A stretch of 64,000 bases of DNA from an uncultured Parvularculaceae bacterium (GTDB lineage: Bacteria > Pseudomonadota > Alphaproteobacteria > Caulobacterales > Parvularculaceae). The stretch's first letter is position 1; each line of letters opens with the position of its first letter. A model generated the notes under the pieces. It was not told the DNA's origin. It saw nothing but the letters and a program-made list of their open reading frames with translations, and made no database searches. Shown piece after piece: positions 16,425-25,019 of this stretch. The position numbers and the translations under genes are program-made. The DNA is taken from positions 1-64,000 of the forward strand of contig CAMYLZ010000012.1 of assembly GCA_947259375.1 (NCBI GenBank). Direction: 5' to 3'.

Positions 16425-17551
16425 CTTTGAACCGCCTGCTTTGTCTCTTGTTGCTTTTCGGCCTGACGGCGGCATGCGGCCGCGAGAACGAAAATGCCGC
16501 CGCAACGCCGTCATTCTACGCGGCAGAAAACCCCGCAGCGCTCAGCGATTGGGGCATGCTTGCCGTCAAAGGCGGCGCGCTGCGGATCAGCTATGGCGTG
16601 ACGGTTTATGATCTCGCAACGCCCCTGTTTTCCGATTATGCGCTGAAGCTGCGCACGGTGTGGATTCCGGGCGGCGCGCCGGCGGCCTATGACGCCAAAG
16701 ACGTCTTCGATTTTCCCATCGGAACCGTCATTACAAAGACGTTTTATTATCCCCTGACGGAAAATGAAGAGCGTAACAAAGTTTCCGCCGGAAAAGACCA
16801 CCAGATCATCGATAGCGCCCTCGTGCTCGACGGGCTGCGCCTCATCGAAACGCGTATTCTCGTGCGCCGCGCGGACGGCTGGGATGCGCTTCCTTATGTC
16901 TGGAACGAGGAACAGACGGAAGCGACGCTCAAACGCACCGGCGCCGTCCTGCCCTTGACGCTTCGCCGCAATGACGGGCGCGAGGAGATGTTTGGTTATC
17001 TCGTCCCCAACGCCAATGAATGCACCGGCTGTCATGCAACCGATGCAACGGCGAAAGCGATTGAGCCGATCGGCCTCAAGGCGCGGTATCTGAACAAGCC
17101 GTCGTCATTCGCGCCCGGCTTCAACCAGCTCGATCACTGGCTGGCGAAAGGGTTGCTGACTGGCGCGATTGCCGCACCGGCGCCGCGCAATGCGGTCTGG
17201 ACCGACAAGGCCGAACCGCTCGCGGCGCGCGCCCGTGCCTATCTCGACATTAATTGCAGCCATTGCCACAATCCGCGCGGCGCGGCGGACACCTCCGGGC
17301 TCAATCTCGAGCCAGACGCCGAAGGCCCCGCCCTCGGGATTTGCAAAACGCCGATCGCCGCGGGCGGCGGCACGGGCGGTCGCGCCTATGGCATTGTTCC
17401 CGGCCGGCCCAACCTTTCGATTACCCTATTCCGCATGGAAACCACTGATCCGGGCGCGATGATGCCGGAGCTTGGCCGCGCCGTAACCCATGAAGAAGGC
17501 GTGAAGCTTATTGCCGAATGGATCGCGGCGATGGATGGGGCGTGTGGTTAG
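16421..17551 (+). CDS. Diheme c-type cytochrome lipoprotein, SO2930/HNE_0200 type
   Basis: The product has 376 residues. It has a lipoprotein signal with Cys19 (LTAACG). Two haem c attachment motifs are present, CTGCH (201-205) and CSHCH (279-283), so it is a periplasmic electron carrier or oxidase. The N-terminal half is a beta-rich domain without haem. The GTG start overlaps the stop of the beta-helix gene by four bases. The second haem is followed by NPRGAADTSG, typical of the family. Its stop region overlaps the end of the convergent squalene-hopene cyclase gene by 4 bp. The physiological partner is unknown. Confidence 0.88.
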   Translation: MTLNRLLCLLLLFGLTAACGRENENAAATPSFYAAENPAALSDWGMLAVKGGALRISYGVTVYDLATPLFSDYALKLRTVWIPGGAPAAYDAKDVFDFPIGTVITKTFYYPLTENEERNKVSAGKDHQIIDSALVLDGLRLIETRILVRRADGWDALPYVWNEEQTEATLKRTGAVLPLTLRRNDGREEMFGYLVPNANECTGCHATDATAKAIEPIGLKARYLNKPSSFAPGFNQLDHWLAKGLLTGAIAAPAPRNAVWTDKAEPLAARARAYLDINCSHCHNPRGAADTSGLNLEPDAEGPALGICKTPIAAGGGTGGRAYGIVPGRPNLSITLFRMETTDPGAMMPELGRAVTHEEGVKLIAEWIAAMDGACG

Positions 17552-19593
17552 GCGCCCGCCATCATCCTCTGCACCCGCCCCATGGCCATCATCGGGAAAT
17601 AGTGGCGGTAGAGATTATAATTGATCATGAAGGCGCGGGAGAGTTCGGGGCCCTGCTTTAGCCGTTCCTGCAATAACGGATCGCCTAGCTTGATGGTCGC
17701 GCCGACGCCATAGCCGGGAAAGCCGGTGCCGGTATATTCCGGCTCTTCCCACGTGCCGCCCTTCTGGCGCTCGATCAGGAACTGCACGCCGTCGGCGATG
17801 GCGCGCTCGTCTTCGGCGCGCCCTGCGGCGGCAAGGCCCATCAAGGCCCATGCGGTCTGCGAGGCGGTCGACGCGCCCCGCCCCATCTGCGCCGGGTCCA
17901 TATAGGAGGCGCAAGACTCGCCCCAGCCGCCATCGTCATTTTGGTGCAGGATCAGCCAATCCGACGCCTTGCGGATATAGCCTTGCATCATATCCTCGCC
18001 GATGGCCTCAAGCGCCGGCAGGACCGCGCCCGTGCCGTAAATGTAATTGACGCCCCAGCGGCCGAACCAGGCGCCGTCCGCTTCCTGCTCGCGCCGGATG
18101 AAATCGAGCGCGCGCACCATGGCCGGGTGATCCTTGCCGATGCCGAGCTTGCCGAAGGCTTCGATGATGTGGGCGGTGACATCCACCGATGGCGGATCGA
18201 GCGCCTCGCCAAAATCGCAAAACGGGATCTTGGTGAGAACCTGCTTGTCATTGTCCTTGTCAAAGGCGCCCCAGCCGCCGTTCTTGCATTGCATGCCGAT
18301 CAGCCAGTTGACGCCTTTTTCGATCGCTTCCTCAATCCCTTTTTCTTTCCATTTCGGATCATTGCGGAAAGGGGCGAGCGCGATCAGCGCCACCGCCGTG
18401 TCATCCGTATCCGGATAGAAATAGTTCTTATATTCAAACGCCCAGCCGCCGGGCTCCAGCGTCGGGCATTTCACTTTCCAGTCGCCGGGGCGCAGCACCT
18501 GTTGCGACAAGAGCCAGTCCAGCGCTTTTTCAACCTCCGCTCCACGGCGCTCATTGAGCCCGCAATCTTCCAGTGCAAGCAACGTCAGCTCCGTATCCCA
18601 GACCGGGCTCGTCGAAGCCTGCACCCATGTCGCCTCGCCTGCATCGACGCGCCAGCGCGGATCATCAAGCGCGCCAAGGCCCTTGGCCATAACGGCGTGG
18701 TCATGTGCGTAGCCTTCATTATGAAGCGCCATCAGCGAGTAAATCCATGGCGGCTGGATGCCGCCCCAAACGCCGTCGGCATCCTGATGCTGGATGATCC
18801 ATTCAAGCGCGCGCGCGACGGCGCCATTGCGCAAAAGGCCGATCCGCGCGGTATCGCCAAATCCTTGCAGTGCATGCAGCACCTTGTCGGCACCCATGAA
18901 GAACGCGCCCCAGAACCCGGCGCCCGGCTTTGTCGGATAGGCATAATCATATTTGCCGCGTCCTTCGGGGAAGAGCTCATCAAGGCGGCAACCCGCCGGC
19001 AATGGCCGCGACGGGCGGCGCGCCGACAAGACTGCAATCGGCATCAGGGTCGCCCGCGCCCATTGCGCGAAATTATAGATCGAGAACACGAACCAGTTCG
19101 GGAAGAAAACCACTTCCGGCGGCAGATTCGGCGTTTTCTCCCACGGCCATTCACCAATCAGCGCCAGCCAATAGCGGGTAAAGACGCGAATGTTTTTAAG
19201 CCCGCCTTTCGACATGATCCATTCGCGCGCGCGCTTCATATGCGGGGCGGAAGGCGCATCGCCCATTGAGCGCAGCGCGGCATAAGCCTCGACCGTCGTG
19301 TTGATGTCGCCCGCGGGCGCGCCGTAGTAAATCCGCCAGGAGCCGTCCTCGCCTTGCGTCTCCCGAAGGGAGTTCGCGAGACGCGGGCGCAGATGGTGAT
19401 TTTCAAGCCCCATGAACCACAAGGCGAGGATCCATTGCGCTTCCATGCAGGCATTCGATTCAAGCCGTCCGACCCAATAGCCTTCCGGCTTTTGCCGCGC
19501 CGCGATCCAGTCCGCCGCCGAGTCGATCGCGCCGGAAAGCTGGTGGTCGAAATTGGTGCGCTTTTCTGACTTTGCAGTCTTGTCGTCGTACAT
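17548..19593 (-). CDS. shc: Squalene-hopene cyclase
   Basis: It cyclises squalene to hopene, the key step of hopanoid synthesis, at the inner membrane. The product has 681 residues, the usual length. The catalytic acid motif is DTDD (395-398), in YFYPDTDDTAVAL. Multiple QW repeats are present (for example EDGSWRIYYG, QDADGVWGG, CKNGGWGAFD, DDGGWGESC). The C-terminal motif GTGFPGYGVGATIKL is typical. No other hopanoid genes are adjacent, so the squalene-supply genes lie elsewhere. The ribosome site AGGG lies just before the ATG. Confidence 0.97.
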   Translation of the reverse strand: MYDDKTAKSEKRTNFDHQLSGAIDSAADWIAARQKPEGYWVGRLESNACMEAQWILALWFMGLENHHLRPRLANSLRETQGEDGSWRIYYGAPAGDINTTVEAYAALRSMGDAPSAPHMKRAREWIMSKGGLKNIRVFTRYWLALIGEWPWEKTPNLPPEVVFFPNWFVFSIYNFAQWARATLMPIAVLSARRPSRPLPAGCRLDELFPEGRGKYDYAYPTKPGAGFWGAFFMGADKVLHALQGFGDTARIGLLRNGAVARALEWIIQHQDADGVWGGIQPPWIYSLMALHNEGYAHDHAVMAKGLGALDDPRWRVDAGEATWVQASTSPVWDTELTLLALEDCGLNERRGAEVEKALDWLLSQQVLRPGDWKVKCPTLEPGGWAFEYKNYFYPDTDDTAVALIALAPFRNDPKWKEKGIEEAIEKGVNWLIGMQCKNGGWGAFDKDNDKQVLTKIPFCDFGEALDPPSVDVTAHIIEAFGKLGIGKDHPAMVRALDFIRREQEADGAWFGRWGVNYIYGTGAVLPALEAIGEDMMQGYIRKASDWLILHQNDDGGWGESCASYMDPAQMGRGASTASQTAWALMGLAAAGRAEDERAIADGVQFLIERQKGGTWEEPEYTGTGFPGYGVGATIKLGDPLLQERLKQGPELSRAFMINYNLYRHYFPMMAMGRVQRMMAGA

Positions 19594-19754
19594 GTCTTAC
19601 CCTGTCGCGCTTGGCCCGAATGAGGCCGGCCCGTTCGCGCCTCGACCCGCAAACGGCCAATGGCGCGGCCTCTCATACCGCGCCGACCCGCGCCAAGCTA
19701 GGGTCTGTCTGAACGGGGCTCGCGCCGCCGCGCCAAGTTGCGTAAACAGGCGGG

Positions 19755-21251
19755 ATGAGCAACGCCAATTTCTTTCGCGCCCTCCATGGCGCCTATCATG
19801 ACAAGCGCGACCGCCCGTTCTTGACCATGCCGAGCGGCGAATCGCTGAGCTATGGCGAGATCGATGTGCTGACAGCGCGCATGGCCGGCGCCTTGCTGGC
19901 GGCGGGCGCGAAGCCTGGCGACCGCATCGCCGTACAGGTCGAGAAATCACCGGAAAATGTCGCGCTATATCTCGGCGCCATGCGGGCGGGGCTGACTTAT
20001 GTGCCGCTCAACACCGCCTATACCGCCGACGAAGTCGACTATTTCCTGAACGATGCGCAGCCGGCGATTTTCGTGTGCGCGCCAGACCGCGAGGCGGCGC
20101 TCGCGCCGGTCGCCATGAGCGCCGGCGTCAAGCGGACCTGCACCCTCGGCGCCATGGGCGAGGGTTCCCTCGCCTCCTCTGTCAAGGACGCCGCGCCTTT
20201 TGATGAAATTACAAATTGCGAGCCCAGCGATATCGCTGTCATTTTATATACGTCAGGCACGACCGGCCGTTCCAAAGGCGCAATGCTGACGCATGAGAAT
20301 TTGCGCTCCAACGCGGCGGCGCTCAATCGCCTCTGGGAATTTACCGGCGCGGATGTCTTGCTCCACGCGTTGCCGATCTTTCACATTCACGGATTATTCG
20401 TGGCGCTGCATACGGTCATGTTGAGCGCTTGTAAAATACTCTTCCTGCGGAAATTCGATGTGGACGCCGTCCTTGAACAATTGCCGCGCGCCAGCGTGAT
20501 GATGGGCGTGCCGACATTTTATTCACGCCTCCTCGCCCGCCCCGATTTCAACCGCGACACCGCCGCGCATATGCGGCTCTTCATCTCCGGATCGGCGCCG
20601 TTGACGCCTGAGAGTTTCGCCGCTTTTGAAGCGCGAACAGGCAAAAAACTCCTCGAACGCTATGGCATGTCGGAAGCCGGCATGATCGCCTCTAACCCGC
20701 TTCACGGCGATCGCATCGCCGGTACTGTCGGTTTCACTTTGCCCGGCGTCGACATCCGAATCGCCGGCGACGCGCCGGGCGAAGTGGAAATCCGCGGGCC
20801 CAATGTCTTTGCCGGCTATTGGGAAAAGCCGGACAAGACCGCCGAGGCGTTTACGGATGATGGCTGGTTTCGCACAGGCGATATCGGATTATTATCGGCG
20901 GGCGGACGATTGACGCTCGCAGGACGCGAAAAGGATCTGATTATCGCCGGCGGTTACAATATTTATCCGGTGGAAATCGAACAAGCGCTGGACGCCGTTC
21001 CAGGCGTTGCGGAAAGCGCAGTCATCGGCGCCCCGCATCCCGATATGGGCGAAGGCGTCATTGCCGTGATCGTCGAAAACGGCGCCGGCGCCGGCGATCA
21101 AGCGCTGTGTGACGCGATGGAACGCCTTGCCCGTTTCAAACGCCCTCGACGATATATTCGCGTCGAAGTCCTGCCGCGCAACGCGATGGGCAAAGTGCAA
21201 AAGCAATTGCTGCGCGAGACCTATCGCAACAGCTTTACGGACGCTTGCTGA
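19755..21251 (+). CDS. matB: Malonyl-CoA synthetase (AMP-forming)
   Basis: An acyl-adenylate-forming enzyme of 498 residues. The P-loop-like motif YTSGTTGRSKGAM, LPIFHIHGLF, YGMSEAG, the GDIG hinge and the terminal lysine motif GKVQK are present. The pattern PIFHIHGLFVAL and KLLERYGMSE match malonyl-CoA synthases closely. It would convert malonate, CoA and ATP to malonyl-CoA. It starts divergently from shc. The downstream sulfotransferase overlaps its stop (TGATG). Confidence 0.87.
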   Translation: MSNANFFRALHGAYHDKRDRPFLTMPSGESLSYGEIDVLTARMAGALLAAGAKPGDRIAVQVEKSPENVALYLGAMRAGLTYVPLNTAYTADEVDYFLNDAQPAIFVCAPDREAALAPVAMSAGVKRTCTLGAMGEGSLASSVKDAAPFDEITNCEPSDIAVILYTSGTTGRSKGAMLTHENLRSNAAALNRLWEFTGADVLLHALPIFHIHGLFVALHTVMLSACKILFLRKFDVDAVLEQLPRASVMMGVPTFYSRLLARPDFNRDTAAHMRLFISGSAPLTPESFAAFEARTGKKLLERYGMSEAGMIASNPLHGDRIAGTVGFTLPGVDIRIAGDAPGEVEIRGPNVFAGYWEKPDKTAEAFTDDGWFRTGDIGLLSAGGRLTLAGREKDLIIAGGYNIYPVEIEQALDAVPGVAESAVIGAPHPDMGEGVIAVIVENGAGAGDQALCDAMERLARFKRPRRYIRVEVLPRNAMGKVQKQLLRETYRNSFTDAC

Positions 21252-21997
21252 TGCTGATTTCCTGGAAGCACAAATTTTTGTTCGTGCACGTTCCGAAAAC
21301 CGGCGGGACGGCGCTCTCGCGCGCGCTCACGCCTTATGCGCGGCCTGTCGAACGATGGACAAATTTCGCCCTCGCCAATCCGGCGCTGCGCCGTGCGCTT
21401 GTCGCTTTTGCCGGCGGCGATGATCCCGCGCGGCGCTTCACCGGCGTCGCCACGCACGCCATCATGCAAACCATCGCTCAAGAATTTGGCGAGGCGAAGG
21501 TCGCGCCGCTGACCAAGATCGCTTTTGTTCGCAATCCCTTTACCCATGCTTTTAGCGTCTATGCGCATGCGACACGCAATCACAGCCATCCATTCCATAA
21601 AGCATGGAAGACAATCGGCTTTGCAGGCATGCTGAAACAACATTATCTGGATGGCTACAGCGCGCAGTCGCTTTACGTGCAAACCGGACCTAGCCGCGCT
21701 TGCAAGCTGGATTTTATCGGACGGTTTGAGAAACTCCCCGAAGACGCCGCAGCGCTCGGAACGCGCCTCAAGCTGCCGCGTCCGTTCCGTCTTTCCAGAG
21801 AGAACGCCAATCCGGCGCCGCCTACGGATCTTCGCGCACATTTCGGCGCTATGCTTGAGCCGTTCATTAAGGCGAAGCGGAAAGAGTTCGAGCTGCTTGG
21901 CTATTCAACCGACATTGATCGCGCCCATGAGCCGCCCGCATCCGCACCGGCCAAGCAGCTCAGCCGCGCGGCGCAATGGGGCGATTCAGGACGATGA
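21251..21997 (+). CDS. Sulfotransferase (family 2 type), cytoplasmic
   Basis: The product has 248 residues. The 5'-phosphosulfate loop HVPKTGGTAL lies near the N-terminus, and FVRNPFTHAFSVYAH matches the 3'-phosphate-binding strand of PAPS-dependent sulfotransferases (Sulfotransfer_2 type). The ATG at 21251 shares its first base with the matB stop; a TTG six bases upstream is also possible. The 3' end overlaps the convergent acetyltransferase gene by 38 bp. The acceptor (surface glycan or lipid) is unknown. Confidence 0.82.
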   Translation: MLISWKHKFLFVHVPKTGGTALSRALTPYARPVERWTNFALANPALRRALVAFAGGDDPARRFTGVATHAIMQTIAQEFGEAKVAPLTKIAFVRNPFTHAFSVYAHATRNHSHPFHKAWKTIGFAGMLKQHYLDGYSAQSLYVQTGPSRACKLDFIGRFEKLPEDAAALGTRLKLPRPFRLSRENANPAPPTDLRAHFGAMLEPFIKAKRKEFELLGYSTDIDRAHEPPASAPAKQLSRAAQWGDSGR

Positions 21998-22517
21998 TTT
22001 CATCGCCTTTATAAGTCGCGCGGCGCACTTCGCCAAAACCGCATTTTTCCGCAACACGGATTGAGCCTTTGTTCGCAGGGTCGATGATGCAAGTCATGCG
22101 GCTGGTCTTGAAATGCGCGTCGCCCCACTCGACCGCGCACAAAGCGGCTTCCGAGGCGTAGCCTTTGCCGTGCGTTGACGGCGCGAACCCCCAGCCGATT
22201 TCCGGTCCATCTTCAATCGCCGGCTCCATTATGCGCTTGTAGTGCATGAAGCCAACCTCGCCCACAATGCCCCCTGCTTCCTTTTCCTCAACCGCCCAGT
22301 AGCCGAAACCCATCACAACCCACTGCCCAATGGAGCGCAGGAATTTACCCCAGGATTCTTCTTCGGACAGCGGCGCGCCGATATACCGCGTGAATTGCGG
22401 GTTCGCCCAACGATCGCGAATAAAGGGCCAATCCTCCATCGTGATGCCCCGAAGCCGCAAACGCTCGGTTTCGAGCACCGGCGTTTCGCCAGTCCATGGC
22501 AGGCGATATTCAGACAT
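21960..22517 (-). CDS. GNAT-family N-acetyltransferase (RimJ/RimL-like)
   Basis: The product has 185 residues. The N-terminal LETERLRLRGITMEDWP and the acetyl-CoA loop region (GWGFAPSTHGKGYASEAA) are typical of GNAT enzymes that acetylate amino groups of proteins or small molecules; the late block NKGSIRVAEKCGFGEV also fits. It begins five bases after the stop of the DUF885 gene (TAAAAATG), so the two are co-transcribed. Substrate unknown. Confidence 0.9.
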   Translation of the reverse strand: MSEYRLPWTGETPVLETERLRLRGITMEDWPFIRDRWANPQFTRYIGAPLSEEESWGKFLRSIGQWVVMGFGYWAVEEKEAGGIVGEVGFMHYKRIMEPAIEDGPEIGWGFAPSTHGKGYASEAALCAVEWGDAHFKTSRMTCIIDPANKGSIRVAEKCGFGEVRRATYKGDEIIVLNRPIAPRG

Positions 22518-22519
22518 TT

Positions 22520-24274
22520 TTACTCCGACCGGCTCGCTTCAATATAGGCGTCAATGCGCTTCGCCAGGACGTCTAACGGCAATCCCCCGCCTGTCAACAC
22601 GGCGTCATGGAACTTGCGAATATCGAAATCCTCGCCTAGTTCGCTCTCCGCTTTACGCCGAAGCTCCCAGATCGTCAGCTCACCCATCTTGTACGCAAGC
22701 GCCTGGCCCGGCCAGGCGATGTAGCGATCGACTTCGGTTTGCACATTGTGCAATGACAGGGCGGTATTGGCGGCGAGATAATCAATCGCTTGTTGACGCG
22801 TCCAGCCTTTCGAGTGAATGCCGGTGTCGATAACAAGCCGGCAAGCGCGCCACATCTCATAGGAAAGCCGGCCGAAATCATCATAAGGCGTTTCATAAAC
22901 GCCCATCTCGACACCCAGCTTTTCGGCGTAAAGCCCCCAGCCCTCGCCATAGGCGTGCGGATAAAAATCCTTGCGGAATTCCGGCGCATCTTCCACCTCA
23001 AGCGCCAGCGCCGATTGCAGATGATGTCCGGGCGTTGCTTCATGCAGCGTCAGCGCCGTCAACTCATAAAAGGGCCGTTTGTCGAGCGCATAAGTGTTTA
23101 CCCAATATTGCCCGCCTCGGTCCGCACCCGCCGGCGCGCCGATATATCGTCCGGTCGTATAGTTCGGCGCAATCTCCGCCGGCACCGGCTCAACGGAATA
23201 AGGCTGGCGCGGCAGCTTGCCGAAATAGGCCGGCAATCTGCCGTCAATGTCCTTGGCGATCCATGCGGCGCGCTCAAGAAGGTCTTCCGGCGTTTTCGGA
23301 TAGAATTGTTCGTCCGTGCGCAGATATTCGATAAACTCCTTGAACGAGCCGTCGAAACCGATCTCGGCGATCACACCTTCCATCTCCTTGCGGATGCGCG
23401 TGACCTCGCGAAGCCCGGTCTTGTGAACACTGTCGGGCGTCGCATCTTCAAGGGTTGTGTAATATTTCACGAGCGCGGCGTAATACGCCTCGCCCTCCGG
23501 CAGCTTGTCCGCGCCGAGCGTCTCGCGGGCGCCGGAAATATATTCTCCTGTCATGAACGCCAGCGCACGGCTGAATGCCGGAATGACTTCACCGCCGAGA
23601 ACGGTTTTTGCCTCTTCCATCAAACTCGCCCGCCGGCGCGCCGGAATGGTGTCCGGCATCGACCGGAAGGGCGCAAAATACGGATGCGCCGCTGCGTTAT
23701 CCTTTATCTGGGCTTCAAATGACGGGATGATAAAGGGCAAAATCTCTTTCGGCTGCGTGAAGCCGTCCGCAAGGCCCTGGCGCATATTGGCGATATTCTG
23801 GTCGATATAAGCCGGCAATTCGCGCAACCGCGCAATGTAATCGACATAGTCTTGCTCAGTGCGAAACGATGTCGCGCTCGCCACATAAGCGAAATCCGTG
23901 TGGAAACCGGTATCAGCGAGGAACGGGATGCGCCATCCATCAAACCGCGCCAGGGCGATGTCATGCCGCAGGATGAAGGTCAGCAATTCGACGCTAAGCG
24001 AATCCGATTCTGAGAGCGCGGAACGATCAATCGCATTCAATCTTTCCAGAAATGATTCGGCTGATGCGGCGCGCCGGCGATGGTCGGCCGGCGCGATCGC
24101 CGGCGCCGCGGCGTTGTAATCGCTCACGCCAGCAGTCGTCGCCGCAAACGGATCTTCGCGCATTTCATTCGCCCAATAGTCGTCAAAAATTGCGCGCGCA
24201 TCCTCAACCGGGCCGGCGGCCGCCATGTGGATAGTTGAAATTACACTAATAAAAACAGCGCCTAACAGTTTCAT
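22520..24274 (-). CDS. DUF885 family secreted protein (peptidase-like)
   Basis: The product has 584 residues with a signal peptide (KLLGAVFISVISTIHMAAA). The family hallmark HEATPGHHLQ, followed by AYGEGWGLYAEKL and the late block PGQALAYKMGE, is present; these resemble a gluzincin metallopeptidase active site. The start at 24274 follows GAAGGG by about 8 bases; a longer frame to 24355 lacks a signal peptide. It probably acts in the periplasm. Substrate unknown. Confidence 0.88.
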   Translation of the reverse strand: MKLLGAVFISVISTIHMAAAGPVEDARAIFDDYWANEMREDPFAATTAGVSDYNAAAPAIAPADHRRRAASAESFLERLNAIDRSALSESDSLSVELLTFILRHDIALARFDGWRIPFLADTGFHTDFAYVASATSFRTEQDYVDYIARLRELPAYIDQNIANMRQGLADGFTQPKEILPFIIPSFEAQIKDNAAAHPYFAPFRSMPDTIPARRRASLMEEAKTVLGGEVIPAFSRALAFMTGEYISGARETLGADKLPEGEAYYAALVKYYTTLEDATPDSVHKTGLREVTRIRKEMEGVIAEIGFDGSFKEFIEYLRTDEQFYPKTPEDLLERAAWIAKDIDGRLPAYFGKLPRQPYSVEPVPAEIAPNYTTGRYIGAPAGADRGGQYWVNTYALDKRPFYELTALTLHEATPGHHLQSALALEVEDAPEFRKDFYPHAYGEGWGLYAEKLGVEMGVYETPYDDFGRLSYEMWRACRLVIDTGIHSKGWTRQQAIDYLAANTALSLHNVQTEVDRYIAWPGQALAYKMGELTIWELRRKAESELGEDFDIRKFHDAVLTGGGLPLDVLAKRIDAYIEASRSE

Positions 24275-24466
24275 TCTGAAAACCCTTCTCGCGACTTCGG
24301 GCGAGCTTGCAGTTGGAATCACCCGCACCGTAGCATGAGCCAAACGCCATTCCACGAGATTAGCGCGAGACCGCTCGCCGATGCGTGATTTGGCGTGTGT
24401 TGATGGATAATGGCAGGGTCATCTAGGATTCGCGAACGCACAATCCGAAACAAACAGGAACGCATG

Positions 24467-24913
24467 ATGTCACGCCTTGCCGCCCTTCTATCGCTCGTGA
24501 TCGCCGCTTTTTCCCTGCAGGGAGCAATTGCCGGCGACGCGGTTTATACGAAACGCTTTTCCAACCTCGCCGTCGATGGCTATGACCCGGTCGCCTATTT
24601 CACGGCAGGCGCGCCAACCAAGGGCTCGAAAGAGTTTTCCTTTGAATATAAAGGCGCTGAATGGCTCTTTGCGTCGGCTGAGAATTTGGCGAAATTCAAA
24701 GCGGATCCGGCCGCTTTTGCGCCGCAATATGGGGGCTATTGCGCCTGGGCCGTCTCACAAAATTATACGGCGCGAGGCAACCCGGAATACTGGACTATCG
24801 TAGATAATAGACTGTATCTTAACTATGATAAAACGATCCAGGCGCGCTGGGGAAAAGACATTCCCGGCTTCATTTCGCAAGCTGATGCGAACTGGCCGGA
24901 ATTGTCGAAGTAA
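24467..24913 (+). CDS. YHS-domain periplasmic protein
   Basis: The product has 148 residues with a signal peptide (SRLAALLSLVIAAFSLQGAIAG). The YHS-like domain begins VDGYDPVAYFTAGAPTKGS and includes FEYKGAEWLFASAENLAKF and YGGYCAWAVSQ. The family is thought to bind metal or sense redox state through the single Cys and nearby Tyr/His, but its role is not established. Two ATGs are adjacent; the second (24467) is better spaced from AGGAA. A terminator follows. Confidence 0.88.
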   Translation: MSRLAALLSLVIAAFSLQGAIAGDAVYTKRFSNLAVDGYDPVAYFTAGAPTKGSKEFSFEYKGAEWLFASAENLAKFKADPAAFAPQYGGYCAWAVSQNYTARGNPEYWTIVDNRLYLNYDKTIQARWGKDIPGFISQADANWPELSK

Positions 24914-24969
24914 GCCTGAGCATCATTGAAGAGTTTCGATCGAAAAGCCCTCCGAAGCTGATCGATCGA

Positions 24970-25011
24970 GGCGGCGTCGCATAGTGGATTGTGCGGCGCC
25001 GCCATTTTTTT
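24970..25011 (+). terminator. Rho-independent terminator after the YHS gene
   Basis: The arms GGCGGCG (24970-24976) and CGCCGCC (24997-25003) are perfect. The interior can pair further (CGCA with TGCG), and seven T residues follow after one A (25005-25011). Confidence 0.8.
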
Positions 25012-25019
25012 GCTTGATA

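Noticed and set aside
17941-19269. 442-residue plus-strand frame
   Set aside because: It is antisense to squalene-hopene cyclase.
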